NCBI GenBank assembly: GCA_021325635.1
Contig: JAJPGV010000016.1
Span: 62,001-126,000, forward strand
Length of the DNA stretch: 64,000 nt
Origin: Chloroflexota bacterium
GTDB lineage: Bacteria > Chloroflexota > JAJPGV01
Reading direction: 5' to 3'
The stretch's first letter is position 1, and each line of letters starts with the position of its first letter. Made by a program: the position numbers and the translations under genes. This document shows, piece by piece, positions 7,890 to 16,532 of the stretch. The notes beneath the pieces are model-generated. The model ran no database searches, was not told the origin of the DNA, and saw only the letters and a list, made by a program, of their open reading frames with translations.

Positions 7890-9626
7890 TTAGGAGCTGA
7901 CCCCTTTGAGGCCGAAGCCGCGGCCCACCAGCGCCACCACGGTCGTGACCGCGGCAATCAGCACCGCCGTCACCGCCGCGGCCTCGCGCAGGCCCTCGAA
8001 GACGTAGTCCAGGGTCAACAGCGCGATCGTCCGAGTGTCGGACGTAGCCAGCAGGATGATGGTCGAGGTGGCGTTCGCGGCAAACAGGAAGCGCAGCGTC
8101 GCCACCACGACGAGCGTCGGCGCCAGCAGCGGCAGAACGATCCGAAAGTAGGTACCCAGCGCCGTGGCGCCGGACATCCGGGAGGCCTCCTCGAGCTCTC
8201 GCCCCAGGTTCAATAGCGCGCCCTTGAAGATCTGCGTCGAAAGCGTAACCCCACCCATGATCGTGGCCAGGGCCAGCAGCACGATCGATCCGTAGAGCGG
8301 GCTGAAGATCGGCACGCCCAGGAACATCCACAAGAGTCCCAAACCAGCCAGGACTCCAGGGATGACGCTGGGCACCCACACAATGCCATCCAGCACGGCC
8401 CGCCCGCGCAGGCCTCTCGCTCTGACGATGATGTACGCCACCAGCGAGAACACCAGGGTGGAGAAGATGGCGGCGATGGTCGCCAGGAACAGCGTGTTCA
8501 GCGACGAGCGCACGAAGCCCGAATCGCCCAGCACCCGCTGCCAATTCCTCAACGTCCAGGGTTGCGGCAGGCTGAAGAACCCGAAGCGAGTCATCAGACT
8601 GGCAGCCACCGAGGAGAACAGCGGCACTGCCACCAGAGCCAGCACCATGAGAATCATCGCCGAGAACACGACCCAGCGCCAGGGACCCAGGTCCAGGCGA
8701 GCTGCTTTGATCCGGCCGGTGATGGTGGTGTAATCGCGCCGGGTGGTGAGCCAGCGCTGCACAGGCACGGCGATCAGCAGCAGCACCAGGGTCACGCTTC
8801 CCAACGCCGTCGCCTGGGCCAGCTGGGGCGGCTCCTGCCGGGCGAGGTCCACGATCCTGGTCGAGAATACGTAGAAGCCAATCGGCGTGCCAAGGAGCAG
8901 CTCGATTTCGAACGACTCGAACAGCCTGACGATGCCGAGGATGAAGACGATGATCAACGACGGCGTCATCATCCTCACGGTGATGCGCATCAGTGTTGAC
9001 CAGGTAGTGCCGCCGCACATGCGGCTCGCTTCCTCGAGCGTCGCGTCCATGTTCCGGAAAGGACCCGTCAGCAGCATCACTTTGGTCGAAATCGCGTGCG
9101 ACATGAGGTGGACCCAGATGATGCCGGAAACGGAGAAGATGTTGAACGGCGCATGGGCCAGACCGAGGTACTTCACGAACCACTGATTGAAGAGCCCCAC
9201 CTGCGGATCCAGGAGCAGCATCCAGCCCAGCGTCACGGACAGCGCGGGCAGGAAGAAGGACAGCCAGAACATGAACTCGAGCCCGCGGGCCCAGGGGATA
9301 TTGGTCCTGGCCAAGAGCCAGGCGATCAGGACGCCCACCGGGAAGGAGATGACCTGATACCAGAAGGCCACCGTGAGCGAGTTCCACAGCGCCTGCAGCA
9401 GGCCGGGACTCTGCCAGGCTTTGATCCACGAGTCAATGCTGTACACCGCCGGCTGGCCGATACGAGCTGTGTTGAAGCTGTTCAGCAAGATCAGCAGCAG
9501 CGGGTACAGCAGATAGAAGCCCAGGATGCCCAGCAGCGCGAACAGCCCGAGCTGAGCCCAGCTCAGACGAAATGGCGGACGGATACGAAGCGCCTGCGCC
9601 GAGACGGGGCGCGCTAGTTGAGCCAT
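7890..9626 (-). CDS. ABC transporter permease, fused two-domain type (FbpB-like)
   Basis: 578 residues, an inner-membrane protein with two binding-protein-dependent permease domains in one chain, as in iron(III)-type (FbpB/AfuB) importers. The start is ATG 9626 (GGAGAG upstream), overlapping the ATPase gene by 13 bases; a longer frame to 9683 is unlikely. The first long hydrophobic segment begins LFALLGILGFYLLYPLLLIL. Each half has its cytoplasmic EAA loop: EEASRMCGGTTWSTLMRI in the first and EEASRMSGATALGTYFRI in the second, which contact the ATPase. About 12 membrane segments are expected. It is the only permease in the window although eight solute-binding proteins are present. Confidence 0.95.
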   Translation of the reverse strand: MAQLARPVSAQALRIRPPFRLSWAQLGLFALLGILGFYLLYPLLLILLNSFNTARIGQPAVYSIDSWIKAWQSPGLLQALWNSLTVAFWYQVISFPVGVLIAWLLARTNIPWARGLEFMFWLSFFLPALSVTLGWMLLLDPQVGLFNQWFVKYLGLAHAPFNIFSVSGIIWVHLMSHAISTKVMLLTGPFRNMDATLEEASRMCGGTTWSTLMRITVRMMTPSLIIVFILGIVRLFESFEIELLLGTPIGFYVFSTRIVDLARQEPPQLAQATALGSVTLVLLLIAVPVQRWLTTRRDYTTITGRIKAARLDLGPWRWVVFSAMILMVLALVAVPLFSSVAASLMTRFGFFSLPQPWTLRNWQRVLGDSGFVRSSLNTLFLATIAAIFSTLVFSLVAYIIVRARGLRGRAVLDGIVWVPSVIPGVLAGLGLLWMFLGVPIFSPLYGSIVLLALATIMGGVTLSTQIFKGALLNLGRELEEASRMSGATALGTYFRIVLPLLAPTLVVVATLRFLFAANATSTIILLATSDTRTIALLTLDYVFEGLREAAAVTAVLIAAVTTVVALVGRGFGLKGVSS

Positions 9627-10714
9627 GCCGTCAACGAGCTCTCCGGGAACTCCAGGTAAATCGTCTGGCCGGCAGAGTAGCACTCACCAGGCGGGAAGGG
9701 AACGACGCGTTCAACGCTTCCGACCTGCACGGTGCACTCGTAATGGTCGCCCATGAAGATGGCCTTGCGAACCATAGAGGGGATGACGTTTGCCGCCGAG
9801 GGGACATCCGGCCAGGCCTTGAGCCGCTCGGGCCGGATGACGACGGTCACCTTGCTGCCGGGCGCGACCGGTCCATCCACGGGCAGGTGCTCCGGAGTGT
9901 TGGGCAGACACAGGAGGTGGCTTTCCGCCCCGTCGACTCGCACCTCGGCATGTCCGTTCTGCAGCCCGCTGAGGGTCCCTGCAAGGCTCACGGTCCTGCC
10001 CAGGAAGCTTTGGGCGAACGGCGTGGCCGGACGCTCGTAGACCTCTTGGGGAGTGCCCACCTGCTGCAGCAGGCCGTGATTCATGATGGCGATGCGGTCC
10101 GATAAACTCAACGCCTCCGCCTGGTCATGGGTCACGTAGATCATCGTTACGTCGATCCTCGACTGCAGCTCCTTGAGCTCGCGGCGCATTTCTTCGCGCA
10201 GCAGCGCGTCCAGGTTGCTCAGCGGCTCGTCGAGCAGCAGCACCTGCGGAGAGAACACGAGAGCACGGGCCAGCGCCACCCGCTGCTGCTGGCCACCGCT
10301 CAGGTGCGGCGCCTGGCGATCCTGGTAGCCATCGAGCCCAACCAGCTGGAGGGCGTCGCGCACCTTCTTGCCAATCTCGCTGCGTGGAACACGCCGCAGC
10401 TTGAGGGGATAAGCAACGTTCTCGGCAACCGTCATGTGCGGCCACAGGGCGTAGGATTGGAAGACCATCCCCATCTCCCGCCGCTCGGGCGGGACGTACG
10501 TACCGGCGGCAACTGACACCAGGCAGCGGTCACCGAGGAAGATCGAGCCACCGTCCGGCTTTTCCAGGCCACCAATGCAGCGCAGCGTGGTGGTCTTGCC
10601 ACAGCCGCTTGGACCGAGCAGCGTGAAGAACTCCCCGTCGGCGATTTCCAGATTGAGATCGGCCACGGCCCGCGTGCCCGTAAACCCCTTTTGCAGGCCT
10701 TCGACTCTAAGCAT
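9614..10714 (-). CDS. ABC transporter ATP-binding protein (FbpC/PotA-like)
   Basis: 366 residues. It powers import through the adjacent permease. Walker A GPSGCGKTT (34-42), Q-loop Q86, signature LSGGQQQR (138-145), Walker B VLLLDE (158-163), D-loop SNLD and switch His196 are all intact. The C-terminal third (from about 235) is a TOBE-type regulatory domain (GTLSGLQNGHAEVRVDG, VTVVIRPERLKAW), as in polyamine and iron(III) importers. It precedes and overlaps the permease, so the two are co-translated. A sigma-70-like promoter lies upstream at 10743-10771, so the pair can be transcribed without the upstream M24 gene. Confidence 0.96.
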   Translation of the reverse strand: MLRVEGLQKGFTGTRAVADLNLEIADGEFFTLLGPSGCGKTTTLRCIGGLEKPDGGSIFLGDRCLVSVAAGTYVPPERREMGMVFQSYALWPHMTVAENVAYPLKLRRVPRSEIGKKVRDALQLVGLDGYQDRQAPHLSGGQQQRVALARALVFSPQVLLLDEPLSNLDALLREEMRRELKELQSRIDVTMIYVTHDQAEALSLSDRIAIMNHGLLQQVGTPQEVYERPATPFAQSFLGRTVSLAGTLSGLQNGHAEVRVDGAESHLLCLPNTPEHLPVDGPVAPGSKVTVVIRPERLKAWPDVPSAANVIPSMVRKAIFMGDHYECTVQVGSVERVVPFPPGECYSAGQTIYLEFPESSLTAWLN

Positions 10715-10742
10715 TACTCATCCTAGCCCTGAGCACCTGGCA

Positions 10743-10771
10743 ACATTATCCTCGTTCGGTACGTGTGTCAA
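10743..10771 (-). promoter_or_regulatory. Sigma-70-like promoter for the ATPase-permease pair
   Basis: Minus strand: a perfect TTGACA (10771-10766) is followed by either TAATGT at 17-bp spacing or GATAAT at 15-bp spacing. The ATPase ATG is at 10714, giving a short leader. The perfect -35 makes it credible, but the -10 choice is ambiguous. Confidence 0.5.
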
Positions 10772-10883
10772 TGACGATGAGCTACGTGTGACATACCGGC
10801 CCGTGAGCGGGAAGTTTCCAGCTCACCGGTCGGTAGGCGCAGGCAGTCCCGGACGGTCGCCCGGCGCTGCCAGCTCCAGCCCG

Positions 10884-12047
10884 CTACGCTGCCAGCCGCT
10901 CGTCGACAGGGATGCTCAGGCCCAACCGCTCCGGCGGGCCGTCACGAACGACGATCATCTCCTCTAATTTCACGGCCTGCCTTCCGCCCACTTCGCCGAA
11001 GTAGCACTCGATGGCAATCACCTGATTAGCGTTCAACCTTCCCCCACGCTCGATTCGGTGCTTGTTGACCTTGATACCCTGCGGCGTCATGCCGATGTCG
11101 TGGCCAACGTGATAGTTCTCCTGCTGAACGCGGTACTTCTCGGGTACTGGCGGCACTTCGGCCAGCACTTCGGCCACCGACCGGCCGGCTCGAAACGCGT
11201 CTGCCGAGCCCAGCAGGTAGCCATACGCCTGCCGATAGAGATCACGCTGCTCGGTTGTCGGACGTTCGCCCACGAAGAAGGTTCGGGAGGAATCGCCTCT
11301 GAGCCCGCAGGGCCCGCGTCCGTGAAGATCGATTCCCACGAACTCGCCCTCCTGCAGCGCTCGCTGGGTAGGCCAGCGACGCCATGGGTTCATGTTCTCG
11401 CCGGCGCACACGTTCAGCTGGGCCACGTCTTCCCCTCCGGCCTCGTACCAGGCGGTGCCGACCACCGACGCCAGCTCGTTCTCAGTAACGCCGGGACGGA
11501 TGGCGTCCCGAAACGCTTTGACCGAGTGCGCGTACTGCTGCCCGATGACGCGGTACACCTCGATCTCATCCTGGGTCTTCACCGACCGCGCGGTGTTGAT
11601 CGTGAGCATGCCATCAACCAGATGGATGCCGCCCTTTATCAGCGCGATGAAGGCGCCGGGACGGCCGAGCTTGTCCACGCCGAGCCGCTCGCCGGCCACG
11701 CCGTAATCGGCCATCAACTGTCGAATCGAATCGGCCAGCGTGGCCGAGCCCTCTTCCTCTTCCTCATCGGAGCCAGCATGGTACTCGAACAGCGGGGGAC
11801 GGAGGTTGCCGTAGCGCAGGGAGACGTAGCCCATGTCGCGCGGCCGCACGAAGGCGATGGCTTCCCCCTGAGGGGGAATGAAGACGGCTCCGCCGGGCAC
11901 GCGCAGGTTCAGCACGTAGCGGATGTTGATGGTGTCATCCAGGTAGAGAGCGGCGATGTCCCTTCGCTTCATCTCGCTCTGCAGCTTCTCGAGCCGCTCC
12001 CGCTGCAGCCTCTTCTCGTCCCAGGTCTCCGCTATCGCAGCTGGCAA
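10884..12047 (-). CDS. M24-family metalloenzyme (creatinase/prolidase fold)
   Basis: 387 residues from a TTG start (GAGGAGAGAG upstream). The N-terminal creatinase-type domain (about 1-155) precedes the pita-bread catalytic domain. All five metal ligands are identifiable: D240 and D252 (GIDLHG, GDSSRTF), H316 (VGHDIG), E347 (IECYFGE) and E362 or E363 (KLEE). The two Asp are 12 apart, one more than the usual 11, in all three M24 proteins here. A family block NVCAGENMNPWRRWPT (213-228) is shared with the protein at 38395. It could be an Xaa-Pro peptidase, but the fold also serves creatinase, ectoine hydrolase and DddP lyase. Two paralogues sit beside UbiD genes, so a small-molecule substrate is likely (inference). 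Confidence 0.9.
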   Translation of the reverse strand: MPAAIAETWDEKRLQRERLEKLQSEMKRRDIAALYLDDTINIRYVLNLRVPGGAVFIPPQGEAIAFVRPRDMGYVSLRYGNLRPPLFEYHAGSDEEEEEGSATLADSIRQLMADYGVAGERLGVDKLGRPGAFIALIKGGIHLVDGMLTINTARSVKTQDEIEVYRVIGQQYAHSVKAFRDAIRPGVTENELASVVGTAWYEAGGEDVAQLNVCAGENMNPWRRWPTQRALQEGEFVGIDLHGRGPCGLRGDSSRTFFVGERPTTEQRDLYRQAYGYLLGSADAFRAGRSVAEVLAEVPPVPEKYRVQQENYHVGHDIGMTPQGIKVNKHRIERGGRLNANQVIAIECYFGEVGGRQAVKLEEMIVVRDGPPERLGLSIPVDERLAA

Positions 12048-12130
12048 TGCTCTCTCCTCAAGCCATTTTTAGGGCGCCATAGTATAGAACGGAACCAAGC
12101 TGACTTCGGATGCTCGGCCCGGCGTTCTGC

Positions 12131-13165
12131 TCAGTCGCGAACGCACTCGATGTCGATGACGCGCGGCACGTTCGGACCGAGCTTGGCCCACGAATCGCCA
12201 CCGTCGCGGCTGCCGACAAGGTCACCGTTGCTCAAGGCGGCGTAGACGCTCTCGGGCTGCGATTCGTCGATGGCCAGGCTCACCGCCATGTGCTGGCTGA
12301 ATTCGGCCAGGCCATTCTGCAGCCCGGTCCACGTGTGGCCGCCGTCCTCGCTGCGGATGACCAGCCCCTCAGCTCCGGACGGTCTTTTCCACAGTCGCTC
12401 GTAGCCTTTGGCCAGCGCCGAGTACACAATGTTGGGCTGCTTGGGGTTGAGCACCAGCGGAATGGAATACTCCTGGTCGAACGAGGTCGCCATCGGCAAC
12501 CATGAATCTCCGCCGTCCTCGCTGCGGTACAGCGCCTTGCCCGGGGAGCGCCCCAAGCGGCAGTCATGGCCGCCGGTGGCGATCAGCACTGTATTCGTCT
12601 TCGTGGGATCGAGGGCGATGGTGTGCACGTCGGAATCCAGCTTCTGGTCGAGCAGCCGCCAGGTGGCGCCTCTGTCCGTGCTCTTGAGCATGTAACCTAC
12701 CTGCAGCGCCACGTAGATGGTATTGGGATCGCCCGGATCGACGGTAATGTCGCGAACGTGCGGCTCGACGGTGGGCATCACGTAGGTGACCGAAGAGACC
12801 CACGGATGATCCCAAATGGAATCGAGCCGCTCCCAGGACTCACCCATGTCTTCACTCACGAAGACGTCGATTGGCTCGCAGCCGGCATACAGCCGCTGAG
12901 GATTGTGCGGGTCGCGGGTAATGCACTGCACCTTCCCCGGGCCTCGCCTGCCATAGCACGGCTTGCGCCAGTGCTCACCACCATCTTCACTCACCCATAC
13001 GCCGTCGCCGCGTGTACCGGCGACCACGCTGGCCGGATTGGAGGCGCTCACGCCCACTTCCATGACCGGCCAGCCCTTGAAGCTGTGCTCCGCTTCCCAC
13101 GAGCCGGCCGACTCCTTCAGCTTCACGACTCCGTCTTCCGTGCCCAGATACAGCGTTGCAGCCAT
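12131..13165 (-). CDS. BNR/Asp-box beta-propeller protein
   Basis: 344 residues, with GGGAGG before the ATG. At least six Asp-box motifs recur: SEDGGEHW, SEDMGESW, STDRGATW, SEDGGDSW, SEDGGHTW and SRDGGDSW, spaced as expected for a six- or seven-bladed propeller of the sialidase/HCF136/VPS10-like superfamily. No signal peptide or membrane segment is visible, so it is probably cytosolic. There are no obvious sialidase Arg-triad or catalytic Tyr/Glu motifs, so I do not call it a glycosidase. It lies between a solute-binding protein and an M24 enzyme in the same direction. Function is unknown; a binding or lactonase-like role is possible. Confidence 0.82.
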   Translation of the reverse strand: MAATLYLGTEDGVVKLKESAGSWEAEHSFKGWPVMEVGVSASNPASVVAGTRGDGVWVSEDGGEHWRKPCYGRRGPGKVQCITRDPHNPQRLYAGCEPIDVFVSEDMGESWERLDSIWDHPWVSSVTYVMPTVEPHVRDITVDPGDPNTIYVALQVGYMLKSTDRGATWRLLDQKLDSDVHTIALDPTKTNTVLIATGGHDCRLGRSPGKALYRSEDGGDSWLPMATSFDQEYSIPLVLNPKQPNIVYSALAKGYERLWKRPSGAEGLVIRSEDGGHTWTGLQNGLAEFSQHMAVSLAIDESQPESVYAALSNGDLVGSRDGGDSWAKLGPNVPRVIDIECVRD

Positions 13166-13325
13166 GCTCTTTACCTCCCGCTGAATGATGCTTCCGATCC
13201 AGACGCGACTCCGGACACCAGACCGCCAGCGTCACGCAAGGGCCCATCATAGCACCGGACCCGATCAGCGCTGGGGACGCGGATTCGGCTCGACGAGCGC
13301 TCGTCGTCGCCCCTAACCCCAGCGA

Positions 13326-13347
13326 ATTGGTTTCCGGGGAAACCAAT
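13326..13347. terminator. Perfect hairpin downstream of a solute-binding protein
   Basis: ATTGGTTTCC-GG-GGAAACCAAT has 10-bp perfect arms and lies 20 bases past the stop of the minus-strand solute-binding gene (13368). The core GGTTTCC/GGAAACC occurs again at 55910-55927 in another 3' region, so it may be a recurring terminator type in this genome. There is no T tract. Confidence 0.6.
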
Positions 13348-13367
13348 CAAGCGGATGTGCAGCGAAT

Positions 13368-14630
13368 CTACTTGGGCTGTTTCTCGAGCGCCTTGTTGAT
13401 GACGTCGCTGATGACGGTGCCCGAAAGCTTGGCGTAGTCCTCGGTCGCCGCGTTGACGTACTTCACCCCGCTCTTGGACACGTAGAACTTGGGGACGCCG
13501 TCCTTGGGCACGTCGGTTCGGAGCGAGTTGTCGTTGATGGTCTTCTGCCAGTTGGTTTGGCCGTCCTTCGAAAGGAGCCAGTTGGCGAACACCTTGGCCG
13601 CGTTCGGATGCGGGCCGCGATCGACGACGCTGATGGTCCCCCCGGCCGGTCCAATCGGCGAGCCCTCCTTGAACTGCTCCGCCGGCACGACGCCAATCGG
13701 CAGGCCCTGATTGATGGCCGCCGTGACGTCACCCGAAAGCATGAACAGGCCGAGCGGGAACCGGCCCTGAGCCAGCCAATCGATCAGCTGACGCAGGTCT
13801 GTGCTCAAAGTCAAATTGGTATCGCCAAACAGCTGCCCCAGAAAATCAGGGCCGAGATCCTGGTTTCGATACATGAACCGGGCCGGGACGGCGCCGGTGC
13901 CGGGCCTCCTGATGTCGTTGGAGGCCATCTTGCCCTTCCACTTGGGGTCCAGGAGATCCCGGTAGGACTTGAACTGCGACGGATCGACCATGGTGGTGTT
14001 GTACAGCACCGGCGACTGGACGTTGCCCACGAAAGCCAGCGTCGTGTACGGTTCGGCGCTGTCGAGCCACCACAGCCGGTTGTCCAGCCAGTTGGCGGCA
14101 TCGACCACTTCGGGCAGCTGCAGCAGGGGTTGCAGTGGAACGAGGGCGTTGACAGGCTTCAAGGGAATGATCGCGCTTGCCCCGAAGCCCGGCAGGACGT
14201 CGGCCAGGAACTTGTTCGCGCCCCGCTCAGCCTGTAAGCGGGCCAGCAGGTCGCCCGGAGGCGCAATGGTCAGATTGACCTTGATGCCGGGATAGGCCTT
14301 CTCAAAGGGATCCCCCATAGCCTCTCGGTTGGGCTGCCCTGCGCCCGCGTACACATTCACTTCGCCTTCGCGCCGTGCGGCCTCAACGATCTGCGCCCAG
14401 TCCGAGGTCGCCGGCGCCGAGCCGCTTGCTGGAGCCGATGCGCCGGCGGGCGACGGCTTCGCGCTCGCAGCCACGGATCCGCCGTTGGAAGGGACAGGGC
14501 CGGCTGTCGACGGGGCGGGTTGCGCCGCGCCGCTGCAGGCTGCCAGCAATACCGCGTAGCCGCTCGCCCCCAACAGTGACAAGAACTGTCTCCGAGTCCG
14601 GAGGCTGGAGCCAAACGGAACCTTGGCCAT
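13368..14630 (-). CDS. ABC transporter solute-binding lipoprotein, Tat-type signal
   Basis: 420 residues, AGGAG eight bases before the ATG. The signal peptide has a twin-arginine motif (TRRQFL, 12-17) and a lipobox LLAAC (Cys32), suggesting export in folded form by Tat followed by lipidation. After an Ala/Pro/Ser linker comes IVEAARREGEVNVYAGAGQ, then LLDPKWKGKMASNDIRRPG and HPNAAKVFANWLLSKDGQ, typical of this AfuA-like clade. Of the eight binding proteins it is the one on the same strand upstream of the ATPase and permease (separated by two genes), so it is the best candidate partner. A strong promoter sits at 14661-14689. Confidence 0.92.
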   Translation of the reverse strand: MAKVPFGSSLRTRRQFLSLLGASGYAVLLAACSGAAQPAPSTAGPVPSNGGSVAASAKPSPAGASAPASGSAPATSDWAQIVEAARREGEVNVYAGAGQPNREAMGDPFEKAYPGIKVNLTIAPPGDLLARLQAERGANKFLADVLPGFGASAIIPLKPVNALVPLQPLLQLPEVVDAANWLDNRLWWLDSAEPYTTLAFVGNVQSPVLYNTTMVDPSQFKSYRDLLDPKWKGKMASNDIRRPGTGAVPARFMYRNQDLGPDFLGQLFGDTNLTLSTDLRQLIDWLAQGRFPLGLFMLSGDVTAAINQGLPIGVVPAEQFKEGSPIGPAGGTISVVDRGPHPNAAKVFANWLLSKDGQTNWQKTINDNSLRTDVPKDGVPKFYVSKSGVKYVNAATEDYAKLSGTVISDVINKALEKQPK

Positions 14631-14660
14631 GGCAAACCACTCCTTGGCTGAAGTGCTCCG

Positions 14661-14689
14661 ACGATAGTGAACCGGCCTGTATCTGTCAA
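14661..14689 (-). promoter_or_regulatory. Sigma-70-like promoter for the 13368 solute-binding gene
   Basis: Minus strand: perfect TTGACA (14689-14684), 17-bp spacer, TATCGT (14666-14661; four of six consensus bases). It is placed about 30 bases before the ATG at 14630, leaving room for the AGGAG ribosome site. Among the best-matching promoters seen in the window. Confidence 0.6.
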
Positions 14690-14823
14690 ATACAAGGTGG
14701 GCAGTGACGCGCAGCCGACATGTACAATCCGCGGATATGGCGCCGCGGCCGGGGGATATTTCTCACGCTGACGGACGGGCTGGGCGCTCCCAATGCCCAC
14801 TAATCGGAAAGAGCGACGTTCAG

Positions 14824-16440
14824 ATGTACTACCGCGACCTTCGTGAGTTCCTCTCAGTCCTGGAGCAGCGCGGCAAGGTCTACCGCTTCAAGGAGCCGGT
14901 CGACAAGGACAGCGAGATCGGCCCGCTCCTGCGGGTTCAGCTGCGCGGGCTTCCCGCCGCCGACCGCAAGGTGCTGGTCTTCGAGAACGTTCGCAACGCA
15001 GCCGGTGGCAGCTACGACATGCAGGTTGTGGCCGGCATCTATGGGGCGTCGGAGGAGATCGTGGCGCTGGGCATGGGCTGCGAATCGCCCGAAGAGATCC
15101 TGGAGAAGTGGCACCAGGCGCTGGAGCACCAGATAGCTCCCACGATGGTGGACGGCGGACCAGTGCATGAAGAGGTCCACGTGGGCGACGAGCTGGAGAC
15201 GTGCGGCCTGGATGCGATCCCGGCCATCGTGGAAGAAGTCGGCTACAGCCAGGTCATTCGCACCGGCGTCCCGATGATCACCCGCGACCCCGAGACCGGC
15301 ATTACGAACGTAGGCACCTACAACGGCTTCTTTCGCGACCGCAGCCGCATCTGCGCGGGCATCGGTCCGGGCCAGGATGCCATGAAGTACCACTGGCAAA
15401 CCGCCCGGCGTCGCGGCGAAGAGCTGCCGGTCGCTATCGTCGTGGGCGCCACGCCCAACCTGATCCTGGTCGGGTCAGCCGACATGCCCTACGGCGTAGA
15501 TGAGCTGTCGGTTGCCGGCGGTATCGCCGGGGAGCCGCTGCAGATGGTCCGCTGCAAGACGGTTCCGCTGGAGGTCCCGGCCACCGCCGAGCTGGTCATC
15601 GAGGGCTTCCTGTCCACCGAGCTGTTGGAGCCACGGCTCGCTTTCGGGGAATATCCCGGCCTCATGCAGGCGGAGAACAACACCCGGCCGGTGATGCGCG
15701 TGACAGCCATCACCCATCGCCGGAAGGCGCTGTTTACGCCGGTGCTGGTTGGGTTCCCACCAAGTGACTCCAATACGATCTCGTCCTCCTGCAATGCCGG
15801 ACTGCTGTATCACCAGCTGCGCTATGAATGCCGGCTGCCTGTCGACAGCATCTACTTTCCCGATCCCAGCCCGGCCACCTTCGGCATCATTCGTTTGCAG
15901 AAGGGAGCGACTCGCAACGTTTGGCAGGTGCTGTACGCCACCGCTGCGCTGACCGACTCCAGCAAGTACCTCGTGGCCATCGACTACGACGTGGACCCGC
16001 GGGAGCTCGATTTGCTGGTCTGGGCGCTCACCTGGCGGGTGCGGCCGGAGAGTGACGTAGTCGTCATGAAGGGACGCCACCCAGGACTGGACCCTTCGTT
16101 CGGCGCCACCGGATCGTCGCGCGGGCGCATGGACCAGAGCGGCCTCCGGGACTACTATCGAGTGCTGATCGACGCCACCATGAGCGGGCCGTATCCGCCG
16201 GTGGCCCTTCCCAAGAAGGAGTACATGGAGCACGCGATCGACCTTTGGAAGCGAGAGCCGGGCCTGCCCGAGCCCAAGCTCAAGGAGCCCTGGCACGGCT
16301 ATTCCCTCGGCTACTGGAGCGATGAAGACCAGCGCCTGGCTGACCTGCTGGCAGCCGGGGACTACCGCGCCGTTGGACGCGTCGCGGAGCAGCTGCAGCG
16401 CGCCGTCGAACAGGTCCGGGCGGCAGGGTCGCCCGAGTAG
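14824..16440 (+). CDS. UbiD-family protein, 540-residue subgroup with altered active site
   Basis: 538 residues from ATG 14824 (GGAAAGAG upstream); the frame is open to 14704 but conservation begins at MYYRDLREFL. Overall UbiD architecture is retained (KDSEIGPLLRVQL, ITRDPETGITNVGTYN, VPATAELVIEG, FTPVLVGFPPSDSN). Three active-site positions differ from Fdc1. The catalytic Arg (R173) is N167. The E277-type position in the EGPFGE loop is replaced by EPRLAFGE, keeping only the last Glu (E276). The metal-binding Glu in the G-x-P-x-E motif is Q240, a change found in no other copy here. It may be non-decarboxylating or a binding or scaffold paralogue (inference). It begins the 15-kb plus-strand operon. 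Confidence 0.9.
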   Translation: MYYRDLREFLSVLEQRGKVYRFKEPVDKDSEIGPLLRVQLRGLPAADRKVLVFENVRNAAGGSYDMQVVAGIYGASEEIVALGMGCESPEEILEKWHQALEHQIAPTMVDGGPVHEEVHVGDELETCGLDAIPAIVEEVGYSQVIRTGVPMITRDPETGITNVGTYNGFFRDRSRICAGIGPGQDAMKYHWQTARRRGEELPVAIVVGATPNLILVGSADMPYGVDELSVAGGIAGEPLQMVRCKTVPLEVPATAELVIEGFLSTELLEPRLAFGEYPGLMQAENNTRPVMRVTAITHRRKALFTPVLVGFPPSDSNTISSSCNAGLLYHQLRYECRLPVDSIYFPDPSPATFGIIRLQKGATRNVWQVLYATAALTDSSKYLVAIDYDVDPRELDLLVWALTWRVRPESDVVVMKGRHPGLDPSFGATGSSRGRMDQSGLRDYYRVLIDATMSGPYPPVALPKKEYMEHAIDLWKREPGLPEPKLKEPWHGYSLGYWSDEDQRLADLLAAGDYRAVGRVAEQLQRAVEQVRAAGSPE

Positions 16441-16532
16441 CTGACCGCCTCCGAGTTTGATGCAGTCCAACGGAGGATTCGAGGTCAAGTGTGGTACTCT
16501 AGCCGCCTAGTTCGAGCAAACGGGGAGCGACC

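Noticed and set aside
11058-12245. 395-codon plus-strand frame
   Set aside because: Antisense to the M24 gene, whose metal ligands are clear on the other strand.
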